Below, piece by piece: positions 35,165-43,583 of a stretch of DNA of 64,000 bases (positions are counted from its first letter, which is position 1; each line of letters begins with the position of its first letter). Where the stretch lies: contig JBBFLK010000003.1 in assembly GCA_037479115.1 (NCBI GenBank), forward strand, positions 62,001 to 126,000, given 5' to 3'. The stretch comes from Anaerohalosphaeraceae bacterium. GTDB taxonomy: Bacteria; Planctomycetota; Phycisphaerae; Sedimentisphaerales; Anaerohalosphaeraceae. Made by a program: the position numbers and the translations under genes. Below the pieces are notes generated by a model, which was given only the letters and a program-made list of their open reading frames with translations, did no database searches and was not told the DNA's origin.

Positions 35165-35182
35165 ACGGCCTGAACAGGCCGT
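35165..35182. promoter_or_regulatory. Perfect palindrome in the icd-lpxK leader
   Basis: ACGGCCTG-aa-CAGGCCGT, an 18-bp inverted repeat starting about 10 bp downstream of the icd -10 box, so within the first bases of the transcript. It could be an operator for a dimeric repressor or a small RNA hairpin. No U-run follows, so it is not a terminator. Confidence 0.45.
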
Positions 35183-35191
35183 AAATTGGAA

Positions 35192-35220
35192 AAAGTATCC
35201 ATCTTTTCTCGGGTTGTCAA
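35192..35220 (-). promoter_or_regulatory. Promoter for icd and the LPS operon
   Basis: Minus strand TTGACA, 17-bp spacer, TACTTT, about 85 bp before icd. It is the only clear promoter found for the eight genes from icd to plsY. Confidence 0.6.
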
Positions 35221-35280
35221 CCAGAGAATCCCTGTTTGAATCCCTATTTTTAGGAGGAAAGGCAGCTCGAAAAGCGGACC

Positions 35281-35676
35281 TTAAACGACCGTAATGGGTT
35301 TCTCCGACTGCCAGAGTCCGTGAATATTGCAGTACGCCAGGGCGTAAAGTGTGCCGGACTTGGAAATCTTCAAGGCGGCCGTTGCTTCGTGGTGCGTGAA
35401 CAGGGGGCCTTTGTCCGGGCCTTCAATGGATTCACCGTGGCAGGTGAATTCGACATGGGCCGCCTGGCGGGGGTATTTGCCTCCATTCTCCTGATAGTAG
35501 AGGGAAATCCACCGGATATGATGCTCCGTTTTGTTCGGATGGGCAATTTCTTTGCCGATGCTGACGGTAACACGGAAAATTTCGTCTGCTTTTACCTGGT
35601 CCGGGGCTTCGATGACGGGGACATGCTTTTCGCTTTTCCAATCCGCCGTTTGGACTTGTTCGGTCAGGCGTGCCAT
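35281..35676 (-). CDS. sor: Superoxide reductase, neelaredoxin (class II) type
   Basis: Reduces superoxide to hydrogen peroxide without making oxygen, an anaerobe's defence. The 131-residue protein has the mononuclear iron centre ligands spread over EKHVPVIEAP, HPNKTEHHIRWISLYY and YCNIHGLW (four His and one Cys). It lacks the N-terminal desulforedoxin domain, hence class II. Single gene with its own promoter; no rubredoxin partner is next to it. Confidence 0.93.
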   Translation of the reverse strand: MARLTEQVQTADWKSEKHVPVIEAPDQVKADEIFRVTVSIGKEIAHPNKTEHHIRWISLYYQENGGKYPRQAAHVEFTCHGESIEGPDKGPLFTHHEATAALKISKSGTLYALAYCNIHGLWQSEKPITVV

Positions 35677-35734
35677 ACTCTAATCCTTTCTGTAAAAAAA
35701 AAGTTTTCTCCGATTCCATTGTTGAGCTGACGGC

Positions 35735-35763
35735 ATTATAGAAGAGGAATTCGATTCTATCAA
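35735..35763 (-). promoter_or_regulatory. Promoter for superoxide reductase gene
   Basis: Minus strand TTGATA, 17-bp spacer, perfect TATAAT, about 60 bp before the start codon. Confidence 0.7.
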
Positions 35764-35785
35764 GCTTTGGGGGAAAAATTAAAAT

Positions 35786-35806
35786 GCAAATACTTACGCA
35801 AATATT
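35786..35806 (+). promoter_or_regulatory. Operator site 1 of the LacI-linked regulon
   Basis: AATACTTACGCAAATATT with leading GCA, 21 bp in all. It matches the motif at 39341 and 45039 at nearly every position. Its centre reads TTACGCAA, the pyrimidine/purine arms around a central CG typical of LacI/GalR-family operators. It ends 4 bp before the -35 box of the pseudopilin gene promoter. Confidence 0.7.
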
Positions 35807-35810
35807 TTTA

Positions 35811-35839
35811 TTGACACATATTTGGTAATAAGGTAGAGT
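35811..35839 (+). promoter_or_regulatory. Promoter for the first pseudopilin-like gene
   Basis: TTGACA, 17-bp spacer, TAGAGT. It sits directly after operator site 1 and about 50 bp before the gene at 35893. Confidence 0.7.
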
Positions 35840-35892
35840 AGGCTCTATACCCAAATGAGAAATGGGAAGCGGCAGTCGGGAAAGGAGATGGT

Positions 35893-36771
35893 ATGAAAAA
35901 ACGAGCGGCCTTTACCCTGATAGAGCTTTTGGTCGTGATTGCCATCGTGTCGCTTCTGGTTTCGATTGTGATTCCGGCCCTGAAAGGGGCAAGGATTCAG
36001 GCGCATATGGCGGTTTGCCTGGCCAATCTGAACGGACTTTCCAAAGCGTATCATTCCTATGCGGACAATCATGACTCTCGCCTCGTCAACGGCGATGTGC
36101 CGCGCTATCCGGAGCAGTCGGGTGTCAATTTGCTCTCTCTCGGTCGGCGTCCGCCGTATTGGGTGGACTGTCCGCAGGATGAAAATTATCGATATACAGG
36201 GGAGCCGTCGCAGGCACCCGGTCCGCCGACGCTGGAGCACAAAAAGCTGGGGATTATGCGAGGCGCCCTGTTTGATTATGTGGGCGACCCGGCGGCCTAT
36301 CATTGTCCGGGCGATTTAAGCCGAATTCTCGTTCCCAACGGTCTGACTGGACGGGATGCCAATCCGCATCCGGACAACTATTCCTACTGCAGCTATTCCG
36401 TTTCGGATATGCTGAACGCATGGAATCCGACTAATGACCGGCGGGCTGTCAAGAAGATGACGGAGATTCTCAATCCCGGCATCAAGTTTGTGTTTATTGA
36501 ATCGACGGACAATCGGGGATGGCTGATGGGCAGCTGGAACTTTCTTTTGGAGCGGACGCCACCGCAGAGCGATACGCTGGCCATCTGGCATCGCAAACGC
36601 AGCGGATTCGGCTATGCAGACGGGCACGGGGAGATTCATACCTGGACAGACCCGGACATTATCGCAGCGGCCGCCGACCCGAAACGGACCTGGTTTTCCT
36701 ATACCAACACCAGCTCGGATGATTTTCGGTTTCTTGTCCGGGGCTATATTCCCGGCAGAAATACGAAATAA
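35893..36771 (+). CDS. Pseudopilin-like protein with prepilin N-terminus and H-X9-DG motif
   Basis: A 292-residue protein. The N-terminus AAFTLIELLVVIAIVSLLVS is a type IV prepilin/pseudopilin signal and helix, with Ala rather than the usual Gly before Phe. The body is globular and has the H-x9-DG motif near the C-terminus (H followed nine residues later by DG, at about 235-247). Such proteins are abundant in Planctomycetes, Lentisphaerae and Verrucomicrobia, mostly of unknown function; they probably sit in a type II secretion-like pseudopilus or on the surface. Its promoter carries the same operator as the alpha-galactosidase and the mannan operon. Good ribosome binding site GGAAAGGAG. Confidence 0.85.
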   Translation: MKKRAAFTLIELLVVIAIVSLLVSIVIPALKGARIQAHMAVCLANLNGLSKAYHSYADNHDSRLVNGDVPRYPEQSGVNLLSLGRRPPYWVDCPQDENYRYTGEPSQAPGPPTLEHKKLGIMRGALFDYVGDPAAYHCPGDLSRILVPNGLTGRDANPHPDNYSYCSYSVSDMLNAWNPTNDRRAVKKMTEILNPGIKFVFIESTDNRGWLMGSWNFLLERTPPQSDTLAIWHRKRSGFGYADGHGEIHTWTDPDIIAAAADPKRTWFSYTNTSSDDFRFLVRGYIPGRNTK

Positions 36772-36798
36772 TCTTTATAATCTTTAGCCCGGCCGAAA

Positions 36799-37977
36799 TT
36801 ACGGGCTGATAGGGCTCAGTCGGAAGAAGGCGACGCCATGGGGGGGCAGTTTTCCGCGGAAGGTCTCTTCGGCAGTGCCGAGGTCTTTTTTGCTCCAGAT
36901 GTTTCGGACGCGGAAGGTGCCTTTGAGGAAGGTCAGGTCTTTCCACGAGAGGGTCATTTCGACAGGCTGAGCGGCGGGATTGAGCAGACAGACCGCCCAG
37001 TCTCCCTTGGACAATTCCTTGGCCCAGATTTCTTTTTCAGGGGTACAAAAGAATCGGAACCCCTGTTTGCCGAGAGGGTCCTGATTGACGGCGATGGCCT
37101 CACGGCTGGTGAGGATGTCTCGAATTTCCGGACTCATATTCCGGACGTCATTGCCCGCAATGAGCGGGGCGGCCAGGATGCACCACAGGGTAAAATGGGA
37201 CCGGGATTCTTCGAGGGAGAGTCCTTCACAGCCGACCTGGAGCATGTCCGGGTCGTTCCAGTGATCGGGACCGGCGTATTGTTCGAGGCCGACCTGTCGG
37301 TCGAGGATGCTTTTGATGCTGTTTTCCCATTCTTTTTTGGGTTTGCAGTCCCAGCAGGGGCCGATATCGCCGGTGGTTCGCCAGAGGTGGGCGACCTCCT
37401 GAGCCCATTCCCAGGGTTTATTTTGGCCCCATTCACACATGCTGAATACGATGGGGCGTCCGGCGGCATAGAGGGCATCCCGCATAATTTTATAGGTTTC
37501 ACGGGCATCGGCGGTTCCGGTTTCACACCAGTCGTATTTGAGATAATCCACGCCCCAGGAGGCATAGGTACGGGCATCCTGGAATTCATGGCCGCGTCCG
37601 CCCGGGTAGCCGCCGCAGGTTTTTCGGCCGGCACAGCCGTAAATGCCGAACTTAAACCCCTTCTCGTGGAGCCAGTCTCCGAGGGCTTTCATTCCGCTTG
37701 GGAATTTGACGGGGTCGGCGATAAGGTTTCCATCGGCATCGCGTTCTTTGGCACTCCAGCAGTCGTCGATGATGATGTAGATGTAGCCGGCCTTCTGCAT
37801 TCCGGAATCAATCATAGCCTGGGCGGTTTCTTTGATGAGGGATTCGCTGATGTTGCCGGCAAAGGTATTCCACGTATTCCAGCCCATCGGGGGTGTGGGG
37901 GCCAGCCCTTCAAATTTCTGAGCCGCCGTGATGGACAGCAGCCCGCAGACGAAGAAAACAGCAAGAACAGTTTTCAT
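36799..37977 (-). CDS. Secreted GH27 alpha-galactosidase
   Basis: A 392-residue protein with signal peptide (MKTVLAVFFVCGLLSITAAQ). The GH27 (beta/alpha)8 barrel starts at PPMGWNTWNTF; the nucleophile is D149 in YLKYDWC and the acid/base lies in the HWNDPDML segment (about residue 242). The C-terminal beta-sandwich is also recognisable. It releases alpha-galactose, for example the side chains of galactomannan or raffinose-type sugars. The start is chosen after GGAG and because the signal peptide begins there; a frame open 21 codons further upstream crosses operator site 2. Confidence 0.93.
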   Translation of the reverse strand: MKTVLAVFFVCGLLSITAAQKFEGLAPTPPMGWNTWNTFAGNISESLIKETAQAMIDSGMQKAGYIYIIIDDCWSAKERDADGNLIADPVKFPSGMKALGDWLHEKGFKFGIYGCAGRKTCGGYPGGRGHEFQDARTYASWGVDYLKYDWCETGTADARETYKIMRDALYAAGRPIVFSMCEWGQNKPWEWAQEVAHLWRTTGDIGPCWDCKPKKEWENSIKSILDRQVGLEQYAGPDHWNDPDMLQVGCEGLSLEESRSHFTLWCILAAPLIAGNDVRNMSPEIRDILTSREAIAVNQDPLGKQGFRFFCTPEKEIWAKELSKGDWAVCLLNPAAQPVEMTLSWKDLTFLKGTFRVRNIWSKKDLGTAEETFRGKLPPHGVAFFRLSPISP

Positions 37978-37988
37978 GGCAAAACTCC

Positions 37989-38003
37989 TTACGCAAATAT
38001 TTT
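37989..38003 (+). promoter_or_regulatory. Operator site 2 (half-conserved) at the alpha-galactosidase promoter
   Basis: TTACGCAAATATTTT: the right half of the regulon motif (ACGCAAATATT, 37991-38001) is exact, the left half is degenerate (ACTCCTT). Here it lies between the -10 box and the ribosome binding site, where a bound protein would block transcription. Confidence 0.6.
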
Positions 38004-38011
38004 CATCCATT

Positions 38012-38040
38012 GTTATATAGAGTTTTGCCAAAGAGGGCAA
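38012..38040 (-). promoter_or_regulatory. Promoter for the alpha-galactosidase gene
   Basis: Minus strand TTGCCC, 17-bp spacer, TATAAC, about 35 bp before the start codon with operator site 2 in between. Confidence 0.6.
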
Positions 38041-38048
38041 GAACGATT

Positions 38049-39083
38049 TTAAATAGGACGCGTGGATTTTCGCACTACCAATTCGCAGTCGATCACCGTC
38101 CGCACCCGCTTGGGGGATTTTTCTTTGCCGCTGATGCGTTCCATCAGGATGCGGGCGGCTTCAATCCCGATTTGGCGGGACTTCTGTCGCACGGTGGTCA
38201 GCGGGGGCGGAATCAGCTGTGCAAATCGGTTGGAGTCGCTGTAGCCGACGACGGATAGGTCATCGGGGATGCGCAGCCCCATTTCGGCGGCAACTTTGTA
38301 GATTTCGAATGCGGCCCAGTCGGAAAAGGAAAAGACCGCCGTCGGCCTTTTTTCGAGCATCTGTCGAATCAGCGGTGGGATTTCTTCCACAAAATCGGTG
38401 CCGGTCTGGAGAATGTAAGTCACATCGGGATAGGCAGACAGGGCTTCTTCGAAATAGCGCCGGCGCAGTTTGGCCCACGTCCATTCCTGATGTCCGCACA
38501 GGTGGGCGATGCGCCGATGGCCGAGCTGATAGAGATGCTCAGCGACCAGTTCGGCTCCGAGCCGTTCATCCGTGATGACAGAGTCCGAGAAGTCAAGCTC
38601 ATGATCAATGGTCACGACGGGAAGATTTCTGGATTCGAGCTCATCCAGGTGGGCCCCATAGACTTCACTGACACGCGGCCAGAGGATGACGCCGTCCACC
38701 CGGCGGTCGATGAGACGGTGCATCTGTTTGAGCATGAAGGCTTCTTTTTCCTTTTGGGAGAGGATTTTCCCAAAGCAGCTGTCCCAGAGCATAATCCCGG
38801 CATAGTCATATTCGACCAGAGTGTCGTGGATGCCTTCGATGACGCGGGCCCAGTGTTCGTCGAAGGGGGGAACCATAATGCCGATGTTTCCGGTGCGCCC
38901 TGTCTGGATTCCCTGGATGAGAAGGTTAGGACGGTAATTGAATTTTTTGGCACATTCGAGGACTTTTTGGCGGGTTTCTTCCGAGATTTCGCCTTTGTTG
39001 CGCAGCACCCGGGAGACTGTCGAAATCGACAGATTGGTTGCGGCGGCAATCTGTTTTAAGCTTATCTGGCTTCTGGGTTTCAT
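38049..39083 (-). CDS. LacI/GalR-family transcriptional regulator of the mannan locus
   Basis: A 344-residue regulator. The N-terminal helix-turn-helix and hinge helix are ISLKQIAAATNLSISTVSRV and the YRPNLLIQGIQ region. From about residue 62 there is a periplasmic-binding-protein-like effector domain (GNIGIMVPPF, GVILWPRVSE, VVTIDHELDFSD, LSVVGYSD). The position between the alpha-galactosidase and the pseudopilin/symporter operon, plus a regulon motif with a central CG at each promoter, make it the likely binder of those sites. The effector is presumably a mannan-derived sugar (inference). Its own promoter has a diverged copy of the motif, so autoregulation is likely. Confidence 0.92.
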   Translation of the reverse strand: MKPRSQISLKQIAAATNLSISTVSRVLRNKGEISEETRQKVLECAKKFNYRPNLLIQGIQTGRTGNIGIMVPPFDEHWARVIEGIHDTLVEYDYAGIMLWDSCFGKILSQKEKEAFMLKQMHRLIDRRVDGVILWPRVSEVYGAHLDELESRNLPVVTIDHELDFSDSVITDERLGAELVAEHLYQLGHRRIAHLCGHQEWTWAKLRRRYFEEALSAYPDVTYILQTGTDFVEEIPPLIRQMLEKRPTAVFSFSDWAAFEIYKVAAEMGLRIPDDLSVVGYSDSNRFAQLIPPPLTTVRQKSRQIGIEAARILMERISGKEKSPKRVRTVIDCELVVRKSTRPI

Positions 39084-39133
39084 AGGACTTAGAAAATTTC
39101 CTCAATGCAGTCTTTATTCTGTTCTCATCATCT

Positions 39134-39161
39134 ATGATATGTTTTTCATCTTTTTAGACAA
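39134..39161 (-). promoter_or_regulatory. Promoter for the LacI-family regulator
   Basis: Minus strand TTGTCT, 16-bp spacer, TATCAT, about 50 bp before the regulator start. The -35 begins 3 bp after the regulon-like site at 39165-39185. Confidence 0.5.
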
Positions 39162-39164
39162 ACA

Positions 39165-39185
39165 AATATTTGTGGAAATTTGCGG
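39165..39185 (-). promoter_or_regulatory. Operator site 3 (diverged) at the regulator's own promoter
   Basis: Minus strand reading ends CCACAAATATT, 9 of 11 matches to the conserved right half ACGCAAATATT; the left half is weaker. Same placement just upstream of the -35 as sites 1 and 4, which supports it despite the mismatches. Confidence 0.45.
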
Positions 39186-39340
39186 TTTTTCCCGCAAAAG
39201 CAAAAAACCGCGGAAGGTTCGTCGGGGCAATATGAGAAAAACAGGGAACATAAATCTTTTATTGACAGATTCTTATGAGACATTCTCCTTTTCTGCTGCC
39301 GGGGCGGCCCGGCGGGTTTTGTTGAAAATAAAATAGAATT

Positions 39341-39361
39341 GCAAATATTAACGCAAATATT
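39341..39361 (+). promoter_or_regulatory. Operator site 4 at the pseudopilin/symporter operon
   Basis: AATATTAACGCAAATATT with leading GCA. It differs from site 5 at one position and ends 5 bp before the -35 box. Confidence 0.72.
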
Positions 39362-39366
39362 TTTAG

Positions 39367-39395
39367 TTGACTTTGTTTTCGGGGATGTCTATAGT
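39367..39395 (+). promoter_or_regulatory. Promoter for the pseudopilin-symporter-epimerase-phosphorylase operon
   Basis: TTGACT, 17-bp spacer, TATAGT, about 65 bp before the gene at 39463. Confidence 0.7.
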
Positions 39396-39462
39396 GAATG
39401 TCCAGGGAGAGGGGTGTGCGGATAAGGAAACCGAAGACGGCTTGTATTTTAAGGAGTTGTTT

Positions 39463-40335
39463 ATGAGGGTCCCAAAGGGATTTACCTTAATCGAACTGCT
39501 GGTGGTGATTGCGATTATCGCACTCTTGCTGAGCATTGTGATGCCGTCTTTGAAGATTGCCAAAGAGCGGGCACAGGAGGTTCTCTGCGAAAACAACCTG
39601 CGGCAGTTCGGAGTCGGAATGAACGCCTACTGCAATGACAACAATGGGACATTTCCGGATGCGGAAGACTGGCTATTGATGAATCTGGTGCGGAACGACC
39701 CGGCCAGCCCCTATCCGGTCAATTCGAGTTCGCTCATGAATTTTGACTGTGTCTGGCACAATGCGAGTCTGATTCCGGACGGGCTGATTGTTCGGTATCT
39801 GACGGATGACCGGGTTCGTGCCTGTCCGGCCTTTAAGCGGATTGCCCAGCAGCGAAGCAACTGTGCCCGTGGTCTGGGTACGCACAATCCGGCGATTCCG
39901 ATTGTGCCGCAATTTACCTATTCGCAAAATCCGTTCCTCGGGCCGCTGGGATACTGGCGGGCTCCTGTCTTTGCCCGCAAGATTACGCAGGTCAAGTCGC
40001 CCTCGCAGGTGTTTGCATACGGGGAGGAAAATCCCTATACGATTCCCAGCTCTAATCCGCGTCCGCTTTATACGGGGTTTACGGTGCGGGTTTCTTCGCA
40101 GTCGCCGCTGAATGACTGTCTGCTGTACAGCATCAATCCGGCGGCGGCGAAAGCTACAATTGATAGTGCAGGCGGAAAGCATAAAGTGCCCCCGACCTTT
40201 GTGGACTGTCTGGGCAGTTTTCATCGAGCCAAAGATGCAGACGGATATCTGGGCTATACCAAGGCGGTCTTTGTGGACGGGCATCTGCAGAATGTGCTGC
40301 CGGAAGAGACGCTGATTTACTCCTGGCCGTTTTAA
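39463..40335 (+). CDS. Second pseudopilin-like protein
   Basis: A 290-residue protein with a canonical prepilin signal KGFTLIELLVVIAIIALLLS right at the N-terminus and a globular body (CENNLRQFGVGMNAYCNDNN, then a C-terminal SFHRAKDADGY and VFVDGH region in place of a strict H-x9-DG). Similar in layout to the protein at 35893 and controlled by the same operator type. The start follows AAGGAG with 7-nt spacing; the frame is open 32 codons further upstream over the promoter, which I reject. First gene of the operon that continues with the symporter. Confidence 0.85.
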   Translation: MRVPKGFTLIELLVVIAIIALLLSIVMPSLKIAKERAQEVLCENNLRQFGVGMNAYCNDNNGTFPDAEDWLLMNLVRNDPASPYPVNSSSLMNFDCVWHNASLIPDGLIVRYLTDDRVRACPAFKRIAQQRSNCARGLGTHNPAIPIVPQFTYSQNPFLGPLGYWRAPVFARKITQVKSPSQVFAYGEENPYTIPSSNPRPLYTGFTVRVSSQSPLNDCLLYSINPAAAKATIDSAGGKHKVPPTFVDCLGSFHRAKDADGYLGYTKAVFVDGHLQNVLPEETLIYSWPF

Positions 40336-40514
40336 TCAGGCCGCCCCCGGGAGGCGGGATGCGGCGGGCCGGCAGCGACTGGTGCGGACGTGAAAGGGCG
40401 GACAATTGTGCAGGAGTCGGCAGCAAGAAGAGTGTTATGCTCTTTGAGAGATTTGACGGAAAGCAGTTCGATTAGGGCAACCGGGGCGGAGAACGGAAGG
40501 GTCAGGGAAAACGA

Positions 40515-42335
40515 GTGAAGTTTACAACAATTGACATTGCTATTATTGTTTTCTATCTGGTGAGTGTTTTGACAATCGGGTTTCTCTGCTCCCGAAGGGC
40601 CGCGCAGAATATTCACTCCTATTTTCTGGGAGGCAATCGGATTCCGTATCCGCTGTTGGGGATTGCCAATGCCTCCGGGATGTTCGATATTACCGGCACG
40701 ATGTGGCTGGTGACCTTCTTTTTCATTTACGGGATGAAAAGCGTTTTTATTCCGTGGCTGTGGCCGATTTTTAATCAGGTCTTTCTGATGATTTATCTGG
40801 CCCGATGGCTGCGGCGTTCGGGAGTGATGACCGGGGCGGAGTGGATTGGTTTTCGCTTCGGACAGGGAGTGGGAGCCGCGCTGTCGCATATTATTGTGGT
40901 GGTCTTTGCGCTGGTGAGTGTGGTGAGCATGCTGGCGTATTCGTTTCAGGGAATCGGCAAATTTGCGGCCGTTTTCTTTCCGTGGGATTGGTCTCCGGCG
41001 GTTTATGCGATAGTCCTGATGGGAATTACAACGGTGTATGTCATTGCCGGCGGAATGTACAGCGTGGTGGTGACGGATTTGCTTCAGTACGCGATTCTGA
41101 CTGCATCGGGCGTCTGCATTGCCTGGATTGCCATGACGCGGACGACGGCCGGACAGATTGCGGCCGCTGTTCCGGCCGGCTGGGCAGATTTGTTTTTCGG
41201 CTGGAAACTGAATCTGGACTGGTCGGGACTGCTGGAGGCGGGCAATACAAAGATTGCTCAGGACGGCTGGGAATATTTTACGGTGTTTGTGCTGCTGATG
41301 CTGTTTAAGGGGATTCCGGCCAGCATGGCGGGGCCTGCGCCGAATTACGATATGCAGCGCATTTTGGCGACGCGGAACCCCCGCGAGGCCGGACTGATGA
41401 GCTGGTTTACCTGTGTGGCGCTTTTTGTGCCGCGGTATCTGATGGTGGCCTCCATCGGAGTTCTTGGACTTGTGTTTTATCGGCAGACGCTGAATGAAAT
41501 GGGTACGCAGGTGGATTTTGAACAGGTGATGCCGTATGTGCTGAACCATTTTGTCCCGAGCGGCTTGCTGGGGTTTATGCTGGCGGGTCTGCTGGCGGCG
41601 TTTATGAGCACATTTGACTGCACGGTGAATGCCGGTGCTTCCTATGCAGTCAAAGACCTTTACCAGCGGTATATCCGTCCGGATGCTTCGTCCAAGCGGC
41701 TGGTTCGGATGAGTTATCTCAGTTCCCTGCTGATTGTACTGGCGGGAATCGGGGTGGGATTTACGGCCAAGTCGATTCATCAGATTTGTGAGTGGATTGT
41801 GGCGGGACTGTACGGCGGGTATGTCGCGCCGAATGTGCTCAAGTGGCACTGGTGGCGGTTCAATGGGTATGGGTATTTTGCCGGGATGGCGGCCGGTCTG
41901 GCGGCGTCGCTTCTCTTTCCGCTGATTCTGCCGGGGAGGCCGTCTTTGTATACGTTCCCGCTGCTGTTCGGCATCAGTCTGGCGGCCTCCATCGGGGTTT
42001 CGCTGATGACCCGACCGGATAACCTGGAGGTGCTGAAGCGGTTTTATGTCCGCACGCGTCCGTGGGGATTTTGGGGCCCGGTTCTGCAGGCCGTTCAGCA
42101 GGAGAATGCCTCTTTTGTGCCGAATCGCTGTTTTCGGCAGGATATGGTGAATGCGGCGGTAGGAATTGTCTGGCAGCTGAGTTTGTGCACCCTGCCGTTT
42201 TATTTCGTCCTGCGGCATTGGAAAGGATTCTGGGTGTCGGCGGCGGTTCTGGCGGCAACGTCGCTTTTTCTGAAATGGAACTGGTATGACCGGCTGGAGG
42301 ATGAACCGGAGTCTTCCGAAGCAGCTGCTTTCTGA
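40515..42335 (+). CDS. SSS-family sodium/solute symporter
   Basis: A 606-residue inner-membrane transporter with about 13-14 helices and SSS-family sequence (YFLGGNRIPYPLLGIANASGMF-like unwound first helix region, MTGAEWIGFRFG, VYVIAGGMYSVVVTDLLQY, SCTVNAGASYAVKDLYQRY-like segment near residue 375). GTG start. Directly upstream of the epimerase and phosphorylase genes, so it probably imports the mannobiose or other oligosaccharide those enzymes use. The rather long C-terminal part (from about 500) adds helices after a cytoplasmic loop. Substrate inferred from context only. Confidence 0.87.
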   Translation: MKFTTIDIAIIVFYLVSVLTIGFLCSRRAAQNIHSYFLGGNRIPYPLLGIANASGMFDITGTMWLVTFFFIYGMKSVFIPWLWPIFNQVFLMIYLARWLRRSGVMTGAEWIGFRFGQGVGAALSHIIVVVFALVSVVSMLAYSFQGIGKFAAVFFPWDWSPAVYAIVLMGITTVYVIAGGMYSVVVTDLLQYAILTASGVCIAWIAMTRTTAGQIAAAVPAGWADLFFGWKLNLDWSGLLEAGNTKIAQDGWEYFTVFVLLMLFKGIPASMAGPAPNYDMQRILATRNPREAGLMSWFTCVALFVPRYLMVASIGVLGLVFYRQTLNEMGTQVDFEQVMPYVLNHFVPSGLLGFMLAGLLAAFMSTFDCTVNAGASYAVKDLYQRYIRPDASSKRLVRMSYLSSLLIVLAGIGVGFTAKSIHQICEWIVAGLYGGYVAPNVLKWHWWRFNGYGYFAGMAAGLAASLLFPLILPGRPSLYTFPLLFGISLAASIGVSLMTRPDNLEVLKRFYVRTRPWGFWGPVLQAVQQENASFVPNRCFRQDMVNAAVGIVWQLSLCTLPFYFVLRHWKGFWVSAAVLAATSLFLKWNWYDRLEDEPESSEAAAF

Positions 42336-42347
42336 AAGAGAATTGCG

Positions 42348-43583
42348 ATGAATGACCAAGCCGTTGGACATTTTTTGAAGCAGGTGGAGGAGGAGCTCAA
42401 AGGGAACATCCTGCCGTTTTGGCTCACCCACCTGCGGGATACAAAGACCGGTGCTTTTATCGGCCGGCTCAGCAATGATTTGGTAGCGGATCAGACAGCC
42501 CCGAACGGATTGATTCTGTGTACGCGGCTTTTGTGGACGTTTTCGTCGCTGGCCCTGTTTCTCCACGACGACCGATGCAAAAAGATGGCACACCTTGCCT
42601 ATCAGTTTCTCCGAAGAGATTTCTGGGATAATCAGTACGGAGGAGGGTATTGGCAGGTTGGGCCGCAAGGCCCTCTTCAGACGCAGAAAAAAACATATGG
42701 ACAGGCATTTTTGATTTACAGTTTGGCTGAGTATTACCGGCTGACCCGAAGGCCCGAACCGCTGGCCATGGCGATGGAGGTTTTTGAGCGATTGGAAGAG
42801 CATGCTCTGGATGAAGAGGCCGGGGGATATTGGGAGGTCATGGAGCGGGACTGGACCTTGGCGGCCAAACAGCAGCTCAGTGACGGAGATATGACGGCCC
42901 CCAAATCGATGAATGCCCACCTGCATTTGCTGGAGGCTTTTGCTGAGTTGTATTCGGTTCGTCCGGACAGGCGAATCGGCATCCGTCTGGAGGAATTGGT
43001 TGAGATATTCCGACAGAAGATTCTGGATGAGCATTCGCATCATTTCGGTTTGTTTTTTGAGCGAAACTGGGAAAGACTGACCCAGCGGGTTTCCTTCGGG
43101 CACGATATTGAAGGCAGCTGGCTGCTGTGCCGGGCCGCAGAGGTGCTGGGGGCGGAGAAATGGGGACCGCGGGTGGTGCCCGTATCGCTGAACATAGCCG
43201 AAGCAGTCTTGGGGGAGGGGCTCGACACGGACGGCAGCCTGCTGTTTGAACGGGATGAACAGGGGCAGGTCAATGCCGAAAAGCATTTCTGGTGCCAGGC
43301 GGAAGCTGTTGTGGGCTTGCTGAATGCCTACCAGCTGAGTGCACGCCAGGAGTTTTACGAAGCCGCCTGGAACGTCTGGCGGTTTATTGAAGACTACCAG
43401 ATCGACCGAACATACGGCGAATGGTTCTGGAAGCTGGATGCCGGCCGCAAGCCTGACCTGTCCATGCCGAAAGTTTCCGAGTGGAAGTGTCCCTATCACA
43501 ACAGTCGGGCCTGCATGGAAGCCATCCGACGTCTGAAAATGATTCAGGAGGAGCGTATTTTGAGCGGGCAGACCCTGCAATGA
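42348..43583 (+). CDS. Cellobiose/mannobiose 2-epimerase (AGE superfamily)
   Basis: A 411-residue (alpha/alpha)6-barrel enzyme. Catalytic-site landmarks typical of cellobiose 2-epimerase: [28 protein letters not shown] with the key His, [18 protein letters not shown] and the [16 protein letters not shown] end. It epimerises the reducing glucose/mannose of beta-1,4-disaccharides; with mannobiose it gives 4-O-beta-mannosyl-glucose. The GH130 gene that would phosphorolyse this product starts inside its stop codon (ATGA overlap), the known enzyme pair of the Bacteroides/Ruminococcus mannan pathway. Confidence 0.9.
   Translation: MNDQAVGHFLKQVEEELKGNILPFWLTHLRDTKTGAFIGRLSNDLVADQTAPNGLILCTRLLWTFSSLALFLHDDRCKKMAHLAYQFLRRDFWDNQYGGGYWQVGPQGPLQTQKKTYGQAFLIYSLAEYYRLTRRPEPLAMAMEVFERLEEHALDEEAGGYWEVMERDWTLAAKQQLSDGDMTAPKSMNAHLHLLEAFAELYSVRPDRRIGIRLEELVEIFRQKILDEHSHHFGLFFERNWERLTQRVSFGHDIEGSWLLCRAAEVLGAEKWGPRVVPVSLNIAEAVLGEGLDTDGSLLFERDEQGQVNAEKHFWCQAEAVVGLLNAYQLSARQEFYEAAWNVWRFIEDYQIDRTYGEWFWKLDAGRKPDLSMPKVSEWKCPYHNSRACMEAIRRLKMIQEERILSGQTLQ

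Larger units (their letters stand above)
39084..39462. other. Divergent control region between the LacI gene and the pseudopilin/symporter operon
   Basis: No gene. It holds a promoter and operator for each direction (listed separately) and, at 39182-39214, an inverted repeat GCGGTTTTT / AAAAAACCGC around an 11-nt loop whose role is unclear; it could insulate the two promoters. Confidence 0.6.

Noticed and set aside
40336-40514. Terminator between the second pseudopilin gene and the symporter
   Set aside because: A small GC stem (GCCGCC ... GGCGG, about 40341-40358) exists but has no T-run, so the genes are treated as one operon.
40332-43580. A 1082-codon open frame on the minus strand opposite the symporter and epimerase genes
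   Set aside because: It is antisense to two well-supported enzymes, has a His/Arg/Gln/Pro-rich composition typical of reading the complement of a GC-rich gene, and shows no family motif.
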